16,392 nt of DNA from NCBI GenBank assembly GCA_009926035.1, contig RFPQ01000003.1, forward strand, positions 1 through 16,392, given 5' to 3'. The position numbers and the translations under genes were made by a program. Shown piece by piece: positions 10,384-16,392 of this stretch (positions within the stretch are counted from its first letter, which is position 1; each line of letters starts with the position of its first letter). This DNA is from Betaproteobacteria bacterium. Lineage in GTDB: Bacteria > Pseudomonadota > Gammaproteobacteria > Burkholderiales > Methylophilaceae. The notes below the pieces were generated by a model. It worked only from the letters and a program-made list of their open reading frames with translations, was not told where the DNA came from and ran no database searches.

Positions 10384-11160
10384 TTGATTCCTATTTTAGT
10401 TTTTGATATCGAGACCATTCCTGATATTCAAGGTATTAGATCTTTATATGCATTAGATAACCAATTTTCTGATGATGATGTTGTGAATGTTGCTACTTAC
10501 AAAAGAAGACAAAAAAATGGCTCAGATTTTCTGCAGCACCATCTTCAAAAAATTGTAGCAATCTCATGTGTTCTGCGAGAAAGAGATCAATTAAAAATTT
10601 GGACGTTGGGAGATATTGACGATCCTGAAGAAGAAGTTATTCAGCGTTTTTTTGATGGTATTGATAAATATACCCCTACACTTGTATCTTGGAATGGCTC
10701 AGGATTTGATCTGCCTGTATTAAATTACAGAGCTTTGATTTATGGCATTAATGCATCCAAATATTTAGATATGGGCGAGATTGATAAAGATTTTAAATGG
10801 AATAATTATTTAAGCCGATACCACACACGCCATACAGATTTAATGGAATTTTTAGCTATGTTCCAAGGTAAAAATAATGCCCCATTAGATGATATTGCAA
10901 AGCTGTGTGGCTTCCCAGGAAAGTTAGGTATGGATGGCGGAAAAGTTTGGGATTCCTATAGAGAAGGTGATATTCAATCGATAAGAGATTATTGCGAAAC
11001 TGATGTTGCGAATACTTATCTTGTCTATCTTAAATTTCAATTAATCCGAGGCCATCTTAATCAAAATGAATATGATGCTGAAATTAATTTAGTTAAAAAT
11101 ACAATTCAAGAATATCAAAAAGATTATTGGGATCAGTTTTTGTCCGCTTGGAAATCTTAA
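10384..11160 (+). CDS. Predicted 3'-5' exonuclease related to the PolB exonuclease domain
   Basis: This 258-residue stand-alone DEDDy-type exonuclease resembles the proofreading domain of B-family polymerases. The three motifs are intact: Exo I with D8 and E10 in FDIET, Exo II with N104 and D109 in SWNGSGFDLP, and Exo III with Y203 and D207 in YCETD. These residues would bind two metal ions for 3'-5' hydrolysis. There is no polymerase domain. The family (DNA_pol_B_exo2 type) is widespread in proteobacteria, but its cellular role is not well defined. TTG 10384 is the most likely start, placing only seven residues before the first catalytic aspartate; an in-frame TGA lies 12 bases upstream and no ATG is available. 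It sits 4 bases after cysM and 10 bases before rlmD. Confidence 0.88.
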   Translation: MIPILVFDIETIPDIQGIRSLYALDNQFSDDDVVNVATYKRRQKNGSDFLQHHLQKIVAISCVLRERDQLKIWTLGDIDDPEEEVIQRFFDGIDKYTPTLVSWNGSGFDLPVLNYRALIYGINASKYLDMGEIDKDFKWNNYLSRYHTRHTDLMEFLAMFQGKNNAPLDDIAKLCGFPGKLGMDGGKVWDSYREGDIQSIRDYCETDVANTYLVYLKFQLIRGHLNQNEYDAEINLVKNTIQEYQKDYWDQFLSAWKS

Positions 11161-11170
11161 GTCTTCCTAA

Positions 11171-12508
11171 ATGCAAGACGACATTAAATTTAAAAAAAAA
11201 TTATTACTCGCCACAATAGAAAATATTGATCAAGAGGGTAGGGGCGTCACTCACATTGATGGTAAAGCTATTTTTGTAGAAGGTGCACTTCAAGGCGAGC
11301 TTGTTGAGTGCGAGTCTTATGTGAAAAAGTCAAGCTATGAAATTGCTTTTACGCATAGAGTGATTCGACAATCCAATCTAAGAGTCAAGCCTAAATGCGA
11401 TCACTTTAATCGATGCGGCGGTTGTTCTATGCAGCATTTTGAGTTTCAAGCGCAAATTGCAGCCAAGCAAAGAGTGTTTGAAAATACTTTATCCAGAATT
11501 GGTAAGGTTAAACCCGAAACAATCTTGACGCCACTTGTAGGCCCCTCCTGGCATTATCGATACAAAGGCCGACTCAGGGTTAAATTTGTCGTTAAGAAAA
11601 ATAAAGCGCTTGTGGGATTTAATGAAAAAAGAACACATTTTATTGCTGATATTTCTAGTTGCGAAGTATTACCTAAAAATCTCTCTGATATCCTGCCCCC
11701 ACTTCAAGATTTGATGACTCAGCTTTCTATCAAAGATAAAATACCTCAGATTGAATTCGCAGCAGATCAAAAACATTTAGTCTTGGTATTAAGAATTTTA
11801 GAAAAGCTAGATGTAAGCGATGAAGCGCTTTTAAATGCATTCTCAAATCAATATCCTGTGCAATTTTGGACGCAATCTAAAGGTCCTGAAACAGTAAAGC
11901 CATTATCAAAGAAAGATGACATGAAGCTTTCTTATGCTCTAAAAGAATTCGGCCTACAGTTTAGTTTTATGCCTTATGACTTTACACAAATTAATCCTTT
12001 TATTAATCAAGTATTAGTCAGAAGAGCGATGAGTCTATTAAAGCCATCAAAAGATGAATGTATTTTTGATTTTTTCTGTGGGCTAGGAAATTTCACATTA
12101 CCTATTGCAACTAGCGGTGCAAAAGTTACTGGTATCGAAGGCTCAGCGTCACTGATAGAAAGAGCAAAACAATGTCGAGATGAAAATCATTTAAATGATT
12201 TTGTGGAATATCAATGCATTAATTTATTTGAAATTACTAAAGAAGCATTATTAAAATTGGGCCATGCAAATAAATGGCTGATTGATCCTCCGAGAGATGG
12301 GGCGTTTCAATTAGTTCAGCTCATTGATGAAGATATTAATCCTTCAGTCATTGTGTATGTATCTTGTAACCCAGCCACATTGGCTAGAGACGCTCAAATA
12401 TTAGTAAATGAGAAGGGTTATAAATTAGATAAAGCTGGTATTGTAAATATGTTTCCACATACATCGCATGTCGAATCTATTGCATTATTTGTAAAAACGG
12501 CATCTTAA
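11171..12508 (+). CDS. rlmD: 23S rRNA (uracil-1939-C5)-methyltransferase RlmD
   Basis: This 445-residue SAM-dependent enzyme methylates C5 of U1939 in 23S rRNA (E. coli numbering). A TRAM RNA-binding domain lies at about residues 8-66. An iron-sulfur cluster site follows with C76, C82 and C85 in CDHFNRCGGC, plus a fourth cysteine in SSCEVL near 163. The methyltransferase core has the SAM loop FDFFCGLGNFTLP, then DPPRDGA, and the nucleophile C399 in YVSCNPATLARD. The retained cluster cysteines favour RlmD over RlmC and TrmA. Codons 7-10 hold a run of nine A residues (11192-11200). ATG 11171 lies 10 bases after the exonuclease stop, without a Shine-Dalgarno sequence. The YkuD-domain gene starts 10 bases downstream. 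Confidence 0.96.
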   Translation: MQDDIKFKKKLLLATIENIDQEGRGVTHIDGKAIFVEGALQGELVECESYVKKSSYEIAFTHRVIRQSNLRVKPKCDHFNRCGGCSMQHFEFQAQIAAKQRVFENTLSRIGKVKPETILTPLVGPSWHYRYKGRLRVKFVVKKNKALVGFNEKRTHFIADISSCEVLPKNLSDILPPLQDLMTQLSIKDKIPQIEFAADQKHLVLVLRILEKLDVSDEALLNAFSNQYPVQFWTQSKGPETVKPLSKKDDMKLSYALKEFGLQFSFMPYDFTQINPFINQVLVRRAMSLLKPSKDECIFDFFCGLGNFTLPIATSGAKVTGIEGSASLIERAKQCRDENHLNDFVEYQCINLFEITKEALLKLGHANKWLIDPPRDGAFQLVQLIDEDINPSVIVYVSCNPATLARDAQILVNEKGYKLDKAGIVNMFPHTSHVESIALFVKTAS

Positions 12509-12517
12509 GAATTAATT

Positions 12518-13000
12518 ATGCATATTAGAATTTCAATCAAAGAACAAAAACTTCATGTTTATCAAGACGATAATATATGGGTAAAATCATTTGTGATTTC
12601 TACTGCAGAAAAAGGTGCGGGGCAAAATAAAGGCAGTTTTTGTACGCCTTTAGGTCAACATATTGTGCGCGCAAAAATTGGCAAAGGAGCACCTTTATTC
12701 GCGCAGTTTGTTGCGCGAAGACTTACAGGAAAAATATGGAATCCAACAATGTCAGTCTCTAACTCCAAAGAGGATTGGATTTTAACTCGCATACTGTGGC
12801 TTTCTGGTCTCGAGGTTGGATTTAATCGTCTAGGTAATCAAGATACAATGCAGCGTTTTATTTACATCCATGGAACTCACGACCTGGCTCATTTGGGCGA
12901 GCCCAAATCACATGGATGCATTCGTATGGATAACTATGACATCATCGATTTATTTGATCAAATTAATGTCGGTGATCATGTCTTGATCACTGAAGTCTAA
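12518..13000 (+). CDS. YkuD-domain protein without signal peptide, probable cytoplasmic L,D-carboxypeptidase (ElsL-like)
   Basis: This 160-residue protein consists almost entirely of a YkuD (L,D-transpeptidase) domain. The catalytic block IHGTHDLAHLGEPKSHGCIRM ends with H132 and the nucleophile C134, and an earlier GSFCTPLG block lies at 39-46. The N-terminus MHIRISIKEQKLHVY is the first strand of the domain, with no hydrophobic signal or membrane anchor. The codon run upstream of the ATG meets the rlmD stop in the same frame, so no longer start exists. Most L,D-transpeptidases are exported. The internal GKGAPL and FVARRLTGKIW blocks resemble the signal-less proteobacterial group that includes ElsL of Acinetobacter, a cytoplasmic L,D-carboxypeptidase in murein recycling. 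That assignment is inference, helped by nagZ two genes downstream. yhhQ starts one base after the stop. Confidence 0.85.
   Translation: MHIRISIKEQKLHVYQDDNIWVKSFVISTAEKGAGQNKGSFCTPLGQHIVRAKIGKGAPLFAQFVARRLTGKIWNPTMSVSNSKEDWILTRILWLSGLEVGFNRLGNQDTMQRFIYIHGTHDLAHLGEPKSHGCIRMDNYDIIDLFDQINVGDHVLITEV
12969..12993 (+). repeat. Stem-loop at the 3' end of the YkuD gene, just before yhhQ
   Basis: GTGATCA (12972-12978) and TGATCAC (12984-12990) are perfect 7-base arms around TGTCT. The stem extends by a G-U pair, C12970-G12992 and T12969-A12993, making 10 pairs in RNA. It lies in the last codons of the YkuD gene and ends 8 bases before the yhhQ ATG. No T run follows. A role in mRNA processing or in tuning yhhQ translation is possible. 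Confidence 0.4.
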
Positions 13001-13001
13001 T

Positions 13002-13700
13002 ATGCATAAAAATCAATACCGATATTACGACCTAGTCATGGCAGCATTTGTCACAGTATTGATTACATCTAATTTGATTGGACCTGCAAAAATTTCCCAA
13101 GTGGACATTCCATTTTTTGGCATCTTGACTTTTGGTGCGGGTGTTTTATTTTTCCCTATCTCATTTATTTTCGGGGATATCCTAACTGAGGTTTATGGGT
13201 ATGCGGCATCGAGAAGAGTGATATGGGCAGGATTTTCTGCGCTTGCTTTTGCATCTTTTATGGCTTGGATGATTGTTGCATTGCCACCCGCACCCTATTG
13301 GCATAATCAAGAGGCTTATGAAGTTGCTTTTGGTTCAGCTTGGCGAGTGTCTTTAGCGAGCTTAATTGCTTTTGCAGCAGGTGAGTTTGCGAATTCTTTT
13401 GTATTGGCAAAAATGAAAATCATGACCAAGGGTAAATATTTATGGAGTCGCACGATTGGATCAACTATCGCAGGTGAAGCGATCGATTCTGTTTTGTTCT
13501 ATCCATTGGCCTTCTATAACAGCGGTGTGATTCCAAATGACAAATTGATTCTTGTTGTTATGGCACAATTTTTTGCTAAAACATTAATCGAAGTATTATT
13601 TACACCAGTCATTTATAAAATTATTGCTTTTCTTAAAAAGAAAGAAAATATAGATTATTTTGATACGCGCACTAATTTCAATCCTTTTGTTTTTAAATAA
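13002..13700 (+). CDS. yhhQ: Queuosine precursor transporter YhhQ (VUT family)
   Basis: This 232-residue inner-membrane protein is predicted to import 7-cyano-7-deazaguanine or 7-aminomethyl-7-deazaguanine, precursors of queuosine at tRNA position 34. About six hydrophobic segments span residues 10-205. The family hallmarks are FGDILTEVYGY (D59 and E63) and GSTIAGEAIDSVLFYPLAF near 158-176, both in membrane regions. The short C-terminus is polar. ATG 13002 lies one base after the YkuD stop, so translation is probably coupled. No queuosine biosynthesis genes or preQ1-type aptamer are visible nearby. The substrate is assigned from the characterised E. coli YhhQ; the family member is clear, the exact precursor is not. 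Confidence 0.92.
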   Translation: MHKNQYRYYDLVMAAFVTVLITSNLIGPAKISQVDIPFFGILTFGAGVLFFPISFIFGDILTEVYGYAASRRVIWAGFSALAFASFMAWMIVALPPAPYWHNQEAYEVAFGSAWRVSLASLIAFAAGEFANSFVLAKMKIMTKGKYLWSRTIGSTIAGEAIDSVLFYPLAFYNSGVIPNDKLILVVMAQFFAKTLIEVLFTPVIYKIIAFLKKKENIDYFDTRTNFNPFVFK

Positions 13701-13721
13701 TATGAATAAGATTGAACCTAA

Positions 13722-14741
13722 ATGACGATTGGCCCATTAATGATTGATGTGGAAGGTCTCACATTGAACGATGAGGATATCAAAAGAATCATGCATCCGA
13801 TGGTAGGCGGACTTATCTTATTTACAAGAAATTACAAAGATACCGTCCAATTAAAAACTTTAACGGATGCTATTAGAAAAATAAGAGGCCATGATTTTTT
13901 AATTGCTGTAGATCATGAAGGTGGTCGTGTACAAAGATTTAGAGAGGGCTTTACGATCATTCCTGCTATGAGAAAGTTAGGAGAAGTTTGGGATAAAGAT
14001 CCTAAAAGAGCTAATCATTTAGCTTTTTTAATTGGCCAAATCATTGCTACTGAATTAAGAGTATTTGATATTGACTTTAGTTTTACGCCAGTTTTAGATA
14101 TTGATTACAGCGAAAGTACCGTGATTCGAGATAGAGCTTTTCATGGTGATATTGAAGCGATCAAGGCTTTGGCATCGAGTCTTTTAGAAGGCTTAAAAGA
14201 TGGCGGTATGCATGGGGTTGGAAAACACTTTCCAGGGCATGGGTATATTAAGACTGACTCACATTTAAGTATTTCTGAAGACGAAAGAACATTTGATGAG
14301 ATTGCATCTAAAGATATGAGTATTTTTATCGCATTGATCAAGCATGGATTAAATGCAGTTATGCCATCCCACGTCCTTTATTCTGAGGTAGATAAACATC
14401 CAGCAGGATTTTCAAGTTTCTGGCTTAAAGATCAATTAAGAGAAAAGTTTCATTTTAAAGGCGCCATTTTTAGTGATGATATGAGTATGAAAGGTGCGAT
14501 ACTTGGTGGTGAAATGAAAGATAGGATTTTAAAGGCGCTCGAAGCTGGATGCGATATGGTTTTGTTATGTAACAGCCCTCAACTGGTTGATGAGGTCTTG
14601 TTTGATCTAGAGTGGAAAATGTCATCTGAAAGCATTACAAGACTTCTTTCGATGAAAGGCGCTAAAGAACCTACTGAAGCCTTAAAAATCAGCCAAGAAA
14701 AAGGTTTCAAAGATATGACAAGTCAAATTATGACTATGTAA
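13722..14741 (+). CDS. nagZ: Beta-N-acetylhexosaminidase NagZ
   Basis: This 339-residue glycoside hydrolase family 3 enzyme releases N-acetylglucosamine from 1,6-anhydro-muropeptides in the cytoplasm during peptidoglycan recycling. Typical blocks are GPLMIDVEG (4-12), VDHEGGRVQRF (63-73), KHFPGHG (168-174), the D179/H181 catalytic dyad in DSH, and SDDMSM with nucleophile D252. There is no signal peptide, as expected. ATG 13722 is chosen because the family N-terminus starts directly with the GP-M-D block. A seven-codon reading frame (13702-13725) ends across this start as ATGA. C-terminal residues beyond about 310 are slightly shorter than in many homologues and variable. It is the last gene of the + strand run; an 81-base gap with a promoter for yccA follows. 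Confidence 0.95.
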   Translation: MTIGPLMIDVEGLTLNDEDIKRIMHPMVGGLILFTRNYKDTVQLKTLTDAIRKIRGHDFLIAVDHEGGRVQRFREGFTIIPAMRKLGEVWDKDPKRANHLAFLIGQIIATELRVFDIDFSFTPVLDIDYSESTVIRDRAFHGDIEAIKALASSLLEGLKDGGMHGVGKHFPGHGYIKTDSHLSISEDERTFDEIASKDMSIFIALIKHGLNAVMPSHVLYSEVDKHPAGFSSFWLKDQLREKFHFKGAIFSDDMSMKGAILGGEMKDRILKALEAGCDMVLLCNSPQLVDEVLFDLEWKMSSESITRLLSMKGAKEPTEALKISQEKGFKDMTSQIMTM

Positions 14742-14758
14742 AATAATGCAAATGAATA

Positions 14759-14785
14759 TTGAAACTATTTGATAGGTTCTATAAT
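14759..14785 (+). promoter_or_regulatory. Probable sigma-70 promoter of yccA
   Basis: TTGAAA at 14759-14764 and a perfect TATAAT at 14780-14785 are separated by 15 bases, slightly short of the ideal 17. Transcription would begin near 14792, leaving a leader of about 30 bases that contains the Shine-Dalgarno sequence. This is the best promoter match I see in the window and lies in one of its largest intergenic gaps. Confidence 0.6.
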
Positions 14786-14810
14786 CTAAACAAAGTATTA
14801 AAAACTTCTA

Positions 14811-14816
14811 AGAGGA
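14811..14816 (+). promoter_or_regulatory. Shine-Dalgarno sequence of yccA
   Basis: AGAGGA lies 6 bases before ATG 14823. It is the clearest Shine-Dalgarno sequence in the window, since most other genes show none. It supports both the start choice and efficient independent translation of yccA. Confidence 0.75.
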
Positions 14817-14822
14817 AAAAAT

Positions 14823-15506
14823 ATGGAAAATGTAAGAATTGAAAGCCAGTCGCAATCAACACTAGCGACAAATAAAGTACTAAGAAATACTTATGCTTTA
14901 CTTGGTTTATCTCTGATCCCAACAACAATTGGCGCTTACATAGGTATGAGCATGAACTTTTTATTTGCTCAACAACATCCTATTATGTTTGCCATTATGT
15001 TGATGGCCGGTATGTTTGGTTTATTTTTTGCGATTCAAGCAAATCGTAACAATAGTCTAGGTGTTGTTTTATTATTAGCACTGACTTTGTTCTTAGGTGT
15101 GATGTTAGGTCCAATTCTTCAAGTAGCGTTTAATCTAAGCAATGGTGCTCAAATCGTTGGTCTTGCTGCAGGTGGCACTGCAGCTATATTTTTAACTTTA
15201 GCGACGATCGCTACCACCACTAAAAAAGATTTTAGCTTTATGGGAAAATTTTTGATGATTGGTATCATCCTTCTCATCTTAGCTTCTCTTGCTAATTTAT
15301 TTTTCCAAGTTCCTGCCATGGCTTTAGCATTATCTGGCGTTGCAGTCTTATTATTTTCTGGATTCATTCTTTATGACGTAAGTCGAATTGTGAATGGCGG
15401 AGAAACAAACTACATCATGGCAACTTTGGCGCTTTATATGAATATCTATAATTTGTTTGTTAATTTACTTCAGTTATTAATGGCTATTTTAGGCAACAGA
15501 GACTAA
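14823..15506 (+). CDS. yccA: Bax inhibitor-1 family protein, YccA-like modulator of FtsH
   Basis: This 227-residue inner-membrane protein has about seven hydrophobic segments between residues 25 and 222. The start of the conserved part, TNKVLRNTYALLGLSL, and the end, GGETNYIMATLALYMNIYNLF with a terminal NRD, match E. coli YccA closely as I recall it. YccA is a substrate and inhibitor of the FtsH membrane protease that protects stalled SecY translocons. The second membrane aspartate used by other Bax inhibitor-1 channels is replaced (LYMNIYN), as in YccA. A hydrophilic N-terminal tail of about 20 residues, which in YccA serves FtsH recognition, is present. It appears to be a single-gene unit: own promoter, strong Shine-Dalgarno sequence, and terminator 16 bases after the stop. 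Confidence 0.9.
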   Translation: MENVRIESQSQSTLATNKVLRNTYALLGLSLIPTTIGAYIGMSMNFLFAQQHPIMFAIMLMAGMFGLFFAIQANRNNSLGVVLLLALTLFLGVMLGPILQVAFNLSNGAQIVGLAAGGTAAIFLTLATIATTTKKDFSFMGKFLMIGIILLILASLANLFFQVPAMALALSGVAVLLFSGFILYDVSRIVNGGETNYIMATLALYMNIYNLFVNLLQLLMAILGNRD

Positions 15507-15521
15507 TCGTTTGATTGAAAT

Positions 15522-15552
15522 AAAAAAAGCCGTAGTTTTCTACGGCTTTTTT
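15522..15552. terminator. Bidirectional intrinsic terminator between yccA and tadA
   Basis: A GC-containing stem GCCGTAG (15529-15535) pairs with CTACGGC (15540-15546) around a TTTT loop, with seven A residues before and six T residues after it. It can therefore terminate transcription from either side: yccA on the + strand and tadA on the - strand. The tadA stop codon (15542-15540) and its last codons lie in the structure. Confidence 0.92.
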
Positions 15553-16001
15553 CTTTTTGAAAGAAAGAAATCTTTTAGTATTTGACCGCATTCTTTTTCT
15601 AAGATGCCACCTATAGCTTCTGCATGATGATTAATTTCTTTAACGCTGATTAAATCAATCATACTTCCGCAAGCGCCAGTTTTTGGATCATGAGCCCCAT
15701 AGATAATTTTATCAATACGTGCGTGTTGAATTGCGCCAACGCACATAGCGCAAGGCTCTAATGTCACGTAAATCGCGCAATCTTTTAGCCTGTAATTTTT
15801 GATAGACTTAGCGGCTTCTCTGATGGCATTGATTTCGGCGTGTGAAGTAGGGTCATGATCACTAATGGATGTATTCATACCTTGACCTATTATTTCGCCA
15901 TTCTGAACAATCAGAGCGCCTACAGGCACTTCATTTTTTAACTCAGCTTTTTTTGCTAGCCTTAATGCTAGTTTCATAAACTTAAGATCTTCATCTGTCA
16001 T
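15540..16001 (-). CDS. tadA: tRNA-specific adenosine-34 deaminase
   Basis: This 153-residue zinc deaminase converts adenosine to inosine at the wobble position of tRNA-Arg(ACG), an essential step for reading CGN codons in most bacteria. The zinc site is complete: H54 and catalytic E56 in HAE, and C84 and C87 in EPCAMC. The N-terminal NEVPVGALIV and the tRNA-side DPTSHAEINAI are typical. Length matches the family. ATG 16001 follows the psiE-like stop by 8 bases, so it is probably the second gene of that unit. The lysine-rich C-terminal residues (KRKKP) are encoded by the A-run and left stem of the terminator, so the message ends right at the stop codon. Confidence 0.97.
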   Translation of the reverse strand: MTDEDLKFMKLALRLAKKAELKNEVPVGALIVQNGEIIGQGMNTSISDHDPTSHAEINAIREAAKSIKNYRLKDCAIYVTLEPCAMCVGAIQHARIDKIIYGAHDPKTGACGSMIDLISVKEINHHAEAIGGILEKECGQILKDFFLSKRKKP

Positions 16002-16009
16002 GAAGCAGT

Positions 16010-16392
16010 TTATTTTCTTTTAAGATCAGAAATTGTTGTTTTAAAACGGATCACTAAAATATAAAGTAAGCCAATTAAAAAAGCACCTCCAACCCAAATA
16101 CCGACCTCTTCAAATGTTGGTGTTGAATCTTGCACAGGAAGCACAATGAGCTTTCTAAGGAAAAGTACCATCACGACTTCAATAAAGGTTTCAACTTCTA
16201 ATTTACTTCCATTGAGGTAGCGCATTTCGGCAGAAATAAGGGCCGATATCGACCAAAGAAGCATTAAAGTGCCTAGTGCATGAATAAAGCCATGAATCAG
16301 ATTGTGCGCATTCGCAGCGGTATTGATTTCATTAAAGAAAAGCCAAGTGAACATAATAATCGACGTCGCTAAAGCAAGGCCAATAATAATAT
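16010..16392 (-). CDS. PsiE-like membrane protein (5' end outside the window)
   Basis: This is a small inner-membrane protein of the phosphate-starvation-inducible PsiE family. From ATG 16354 it would be 114 residues, but the frame stays open to the window edge, and the upstream codons read as hydrophobic residues (IIIGLALATSII). The true start is probably beyond the window, which would bring the length nearer to the 136 residues of E. coli PsiE. About four hydrophobic segments are visible, with the conserved blocks AEMRYLNG, FIEVVMVLFLRKLIVLPV and a polar lysine-rich end. The function of PsiE is not known; induction by phosphate limitation is known for E. coli only. tadA starts 8 bases downstream. 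Confidence 0.75.
   Translation of the reverse strand, partial: IIIGLALATSIIMFTWLFFNEINTAANAHNLIHGFIHALGTLMLLWSISALISAEMRYLNGSKLEVETFIEVVMVLFLRKLIVLPVQDSTPTFEEVGIWVGGAFLIGLLYILVIRFKTTISDLKRK

Noticed and set aside
11150..11167. Imperfect 18-base palindrome at the end of the exonuclease gene
   Set aside because: Only 7 of 9 positions pair, as a 4-bp outer and 3-bp central match. The stem would have a large loop and no T run; likely chance.
12960..13001. A preQ1-type riboswitch ahead of yhhQ
   Set aside because: There is only one base between the genes, and the stem-loop present has no A-rich tail or pseudoknot arrangement I can match to a preQ1 aptamer.
15149..15367. Antisense frame within yccA
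   Set aside because: It is opposite to conserved YccA coding and its composition looks like a shadow of the membrane segments.

Overview
This window reads as a compact, AT-rich stretch of bacterial core chromosome. By eye the G+C is well below half, and A8/T8 runs are common inside genes. The gene content and order (scpA-scpB-rluB; dapD-yffB-dapE-prmB; dsbB; cysM; a PolB-like exonuclease; rlmD; nagZ) fit a betaproteobacterium. The small gaps, overlapping genes and low G+C suggest a streamlined freshwater or marine methylotroph of the Methylophilaceae (OM43 / Methylopumilus type). That taxonomic placement is inference from gene content, not a search result. There are 20 protein genes: 18 complete and one cut at each edge. 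I see no rRNA, tRNA, insertion sequence, prophage, CRISPR array or other sign of transfer. No gene-free stretch exceeds about 85 bases.

Layout. (1) Positions 1-1697, + strand: the end of scpA, then scpB and rluB (chromosome segregation and 23S pseudouridylation). (2) Positions 1694-8933, - strand: a tight seven-gene run read as xseA, kup, an M48 lipoprotein protease, dapD, yffB, dapE, prmB. It joins DNA repair, K+ uptake, envelope proteolysis, the succinylase branch of diaminopimelate/lysine synthesis and ribosomal protein L3 methylation. (3) Positions 8934-8997: the only divergent promoter region, carrying two inverted repeats. (4) Positions 8998-14741, + strand: dsbB, cysM, a PolB-type exonuclease, rlmD, a YkuD-domain protein, yhhQ and nagZ, mostly with gaps of 0-21 bases. 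(5) Positions 14742-15552: yccA as an apparent single-gene unit with its own promoter, Shine-Dalgarno sequence and bidirectional terminator. (6) Positions 15540-16392, - strand: a psiE-like gene (open at the window edge) followed by tadA.

Themes. Several genes act on the translation machinery: rluB and rlmD (23S rRNA), prmB (L3), tadA (inosine-34) and yhhQ (import of queuosine precursor for position 34). Others act on the wall and envelope: dapD and dapE (diaminopimelate), nagZ and the YkuD protein (probably muropeptide recycling), dsbB, the M48 lipoprotein and YccA. No new multi-gene system is evident. The points most worth a second look are the YkuD protein without a signal peptide close to nagZ (probably an ElsL-like cytoplasmic L,D-carboxypeptidase), the dyad symmetries in the dsbB/xseA divergent region, the hairpin at the YkuD/yhhQ junction, the terminator that encodes the end of tadA, and the frequent TTG starts with few Shine-Dalgarno sequences.
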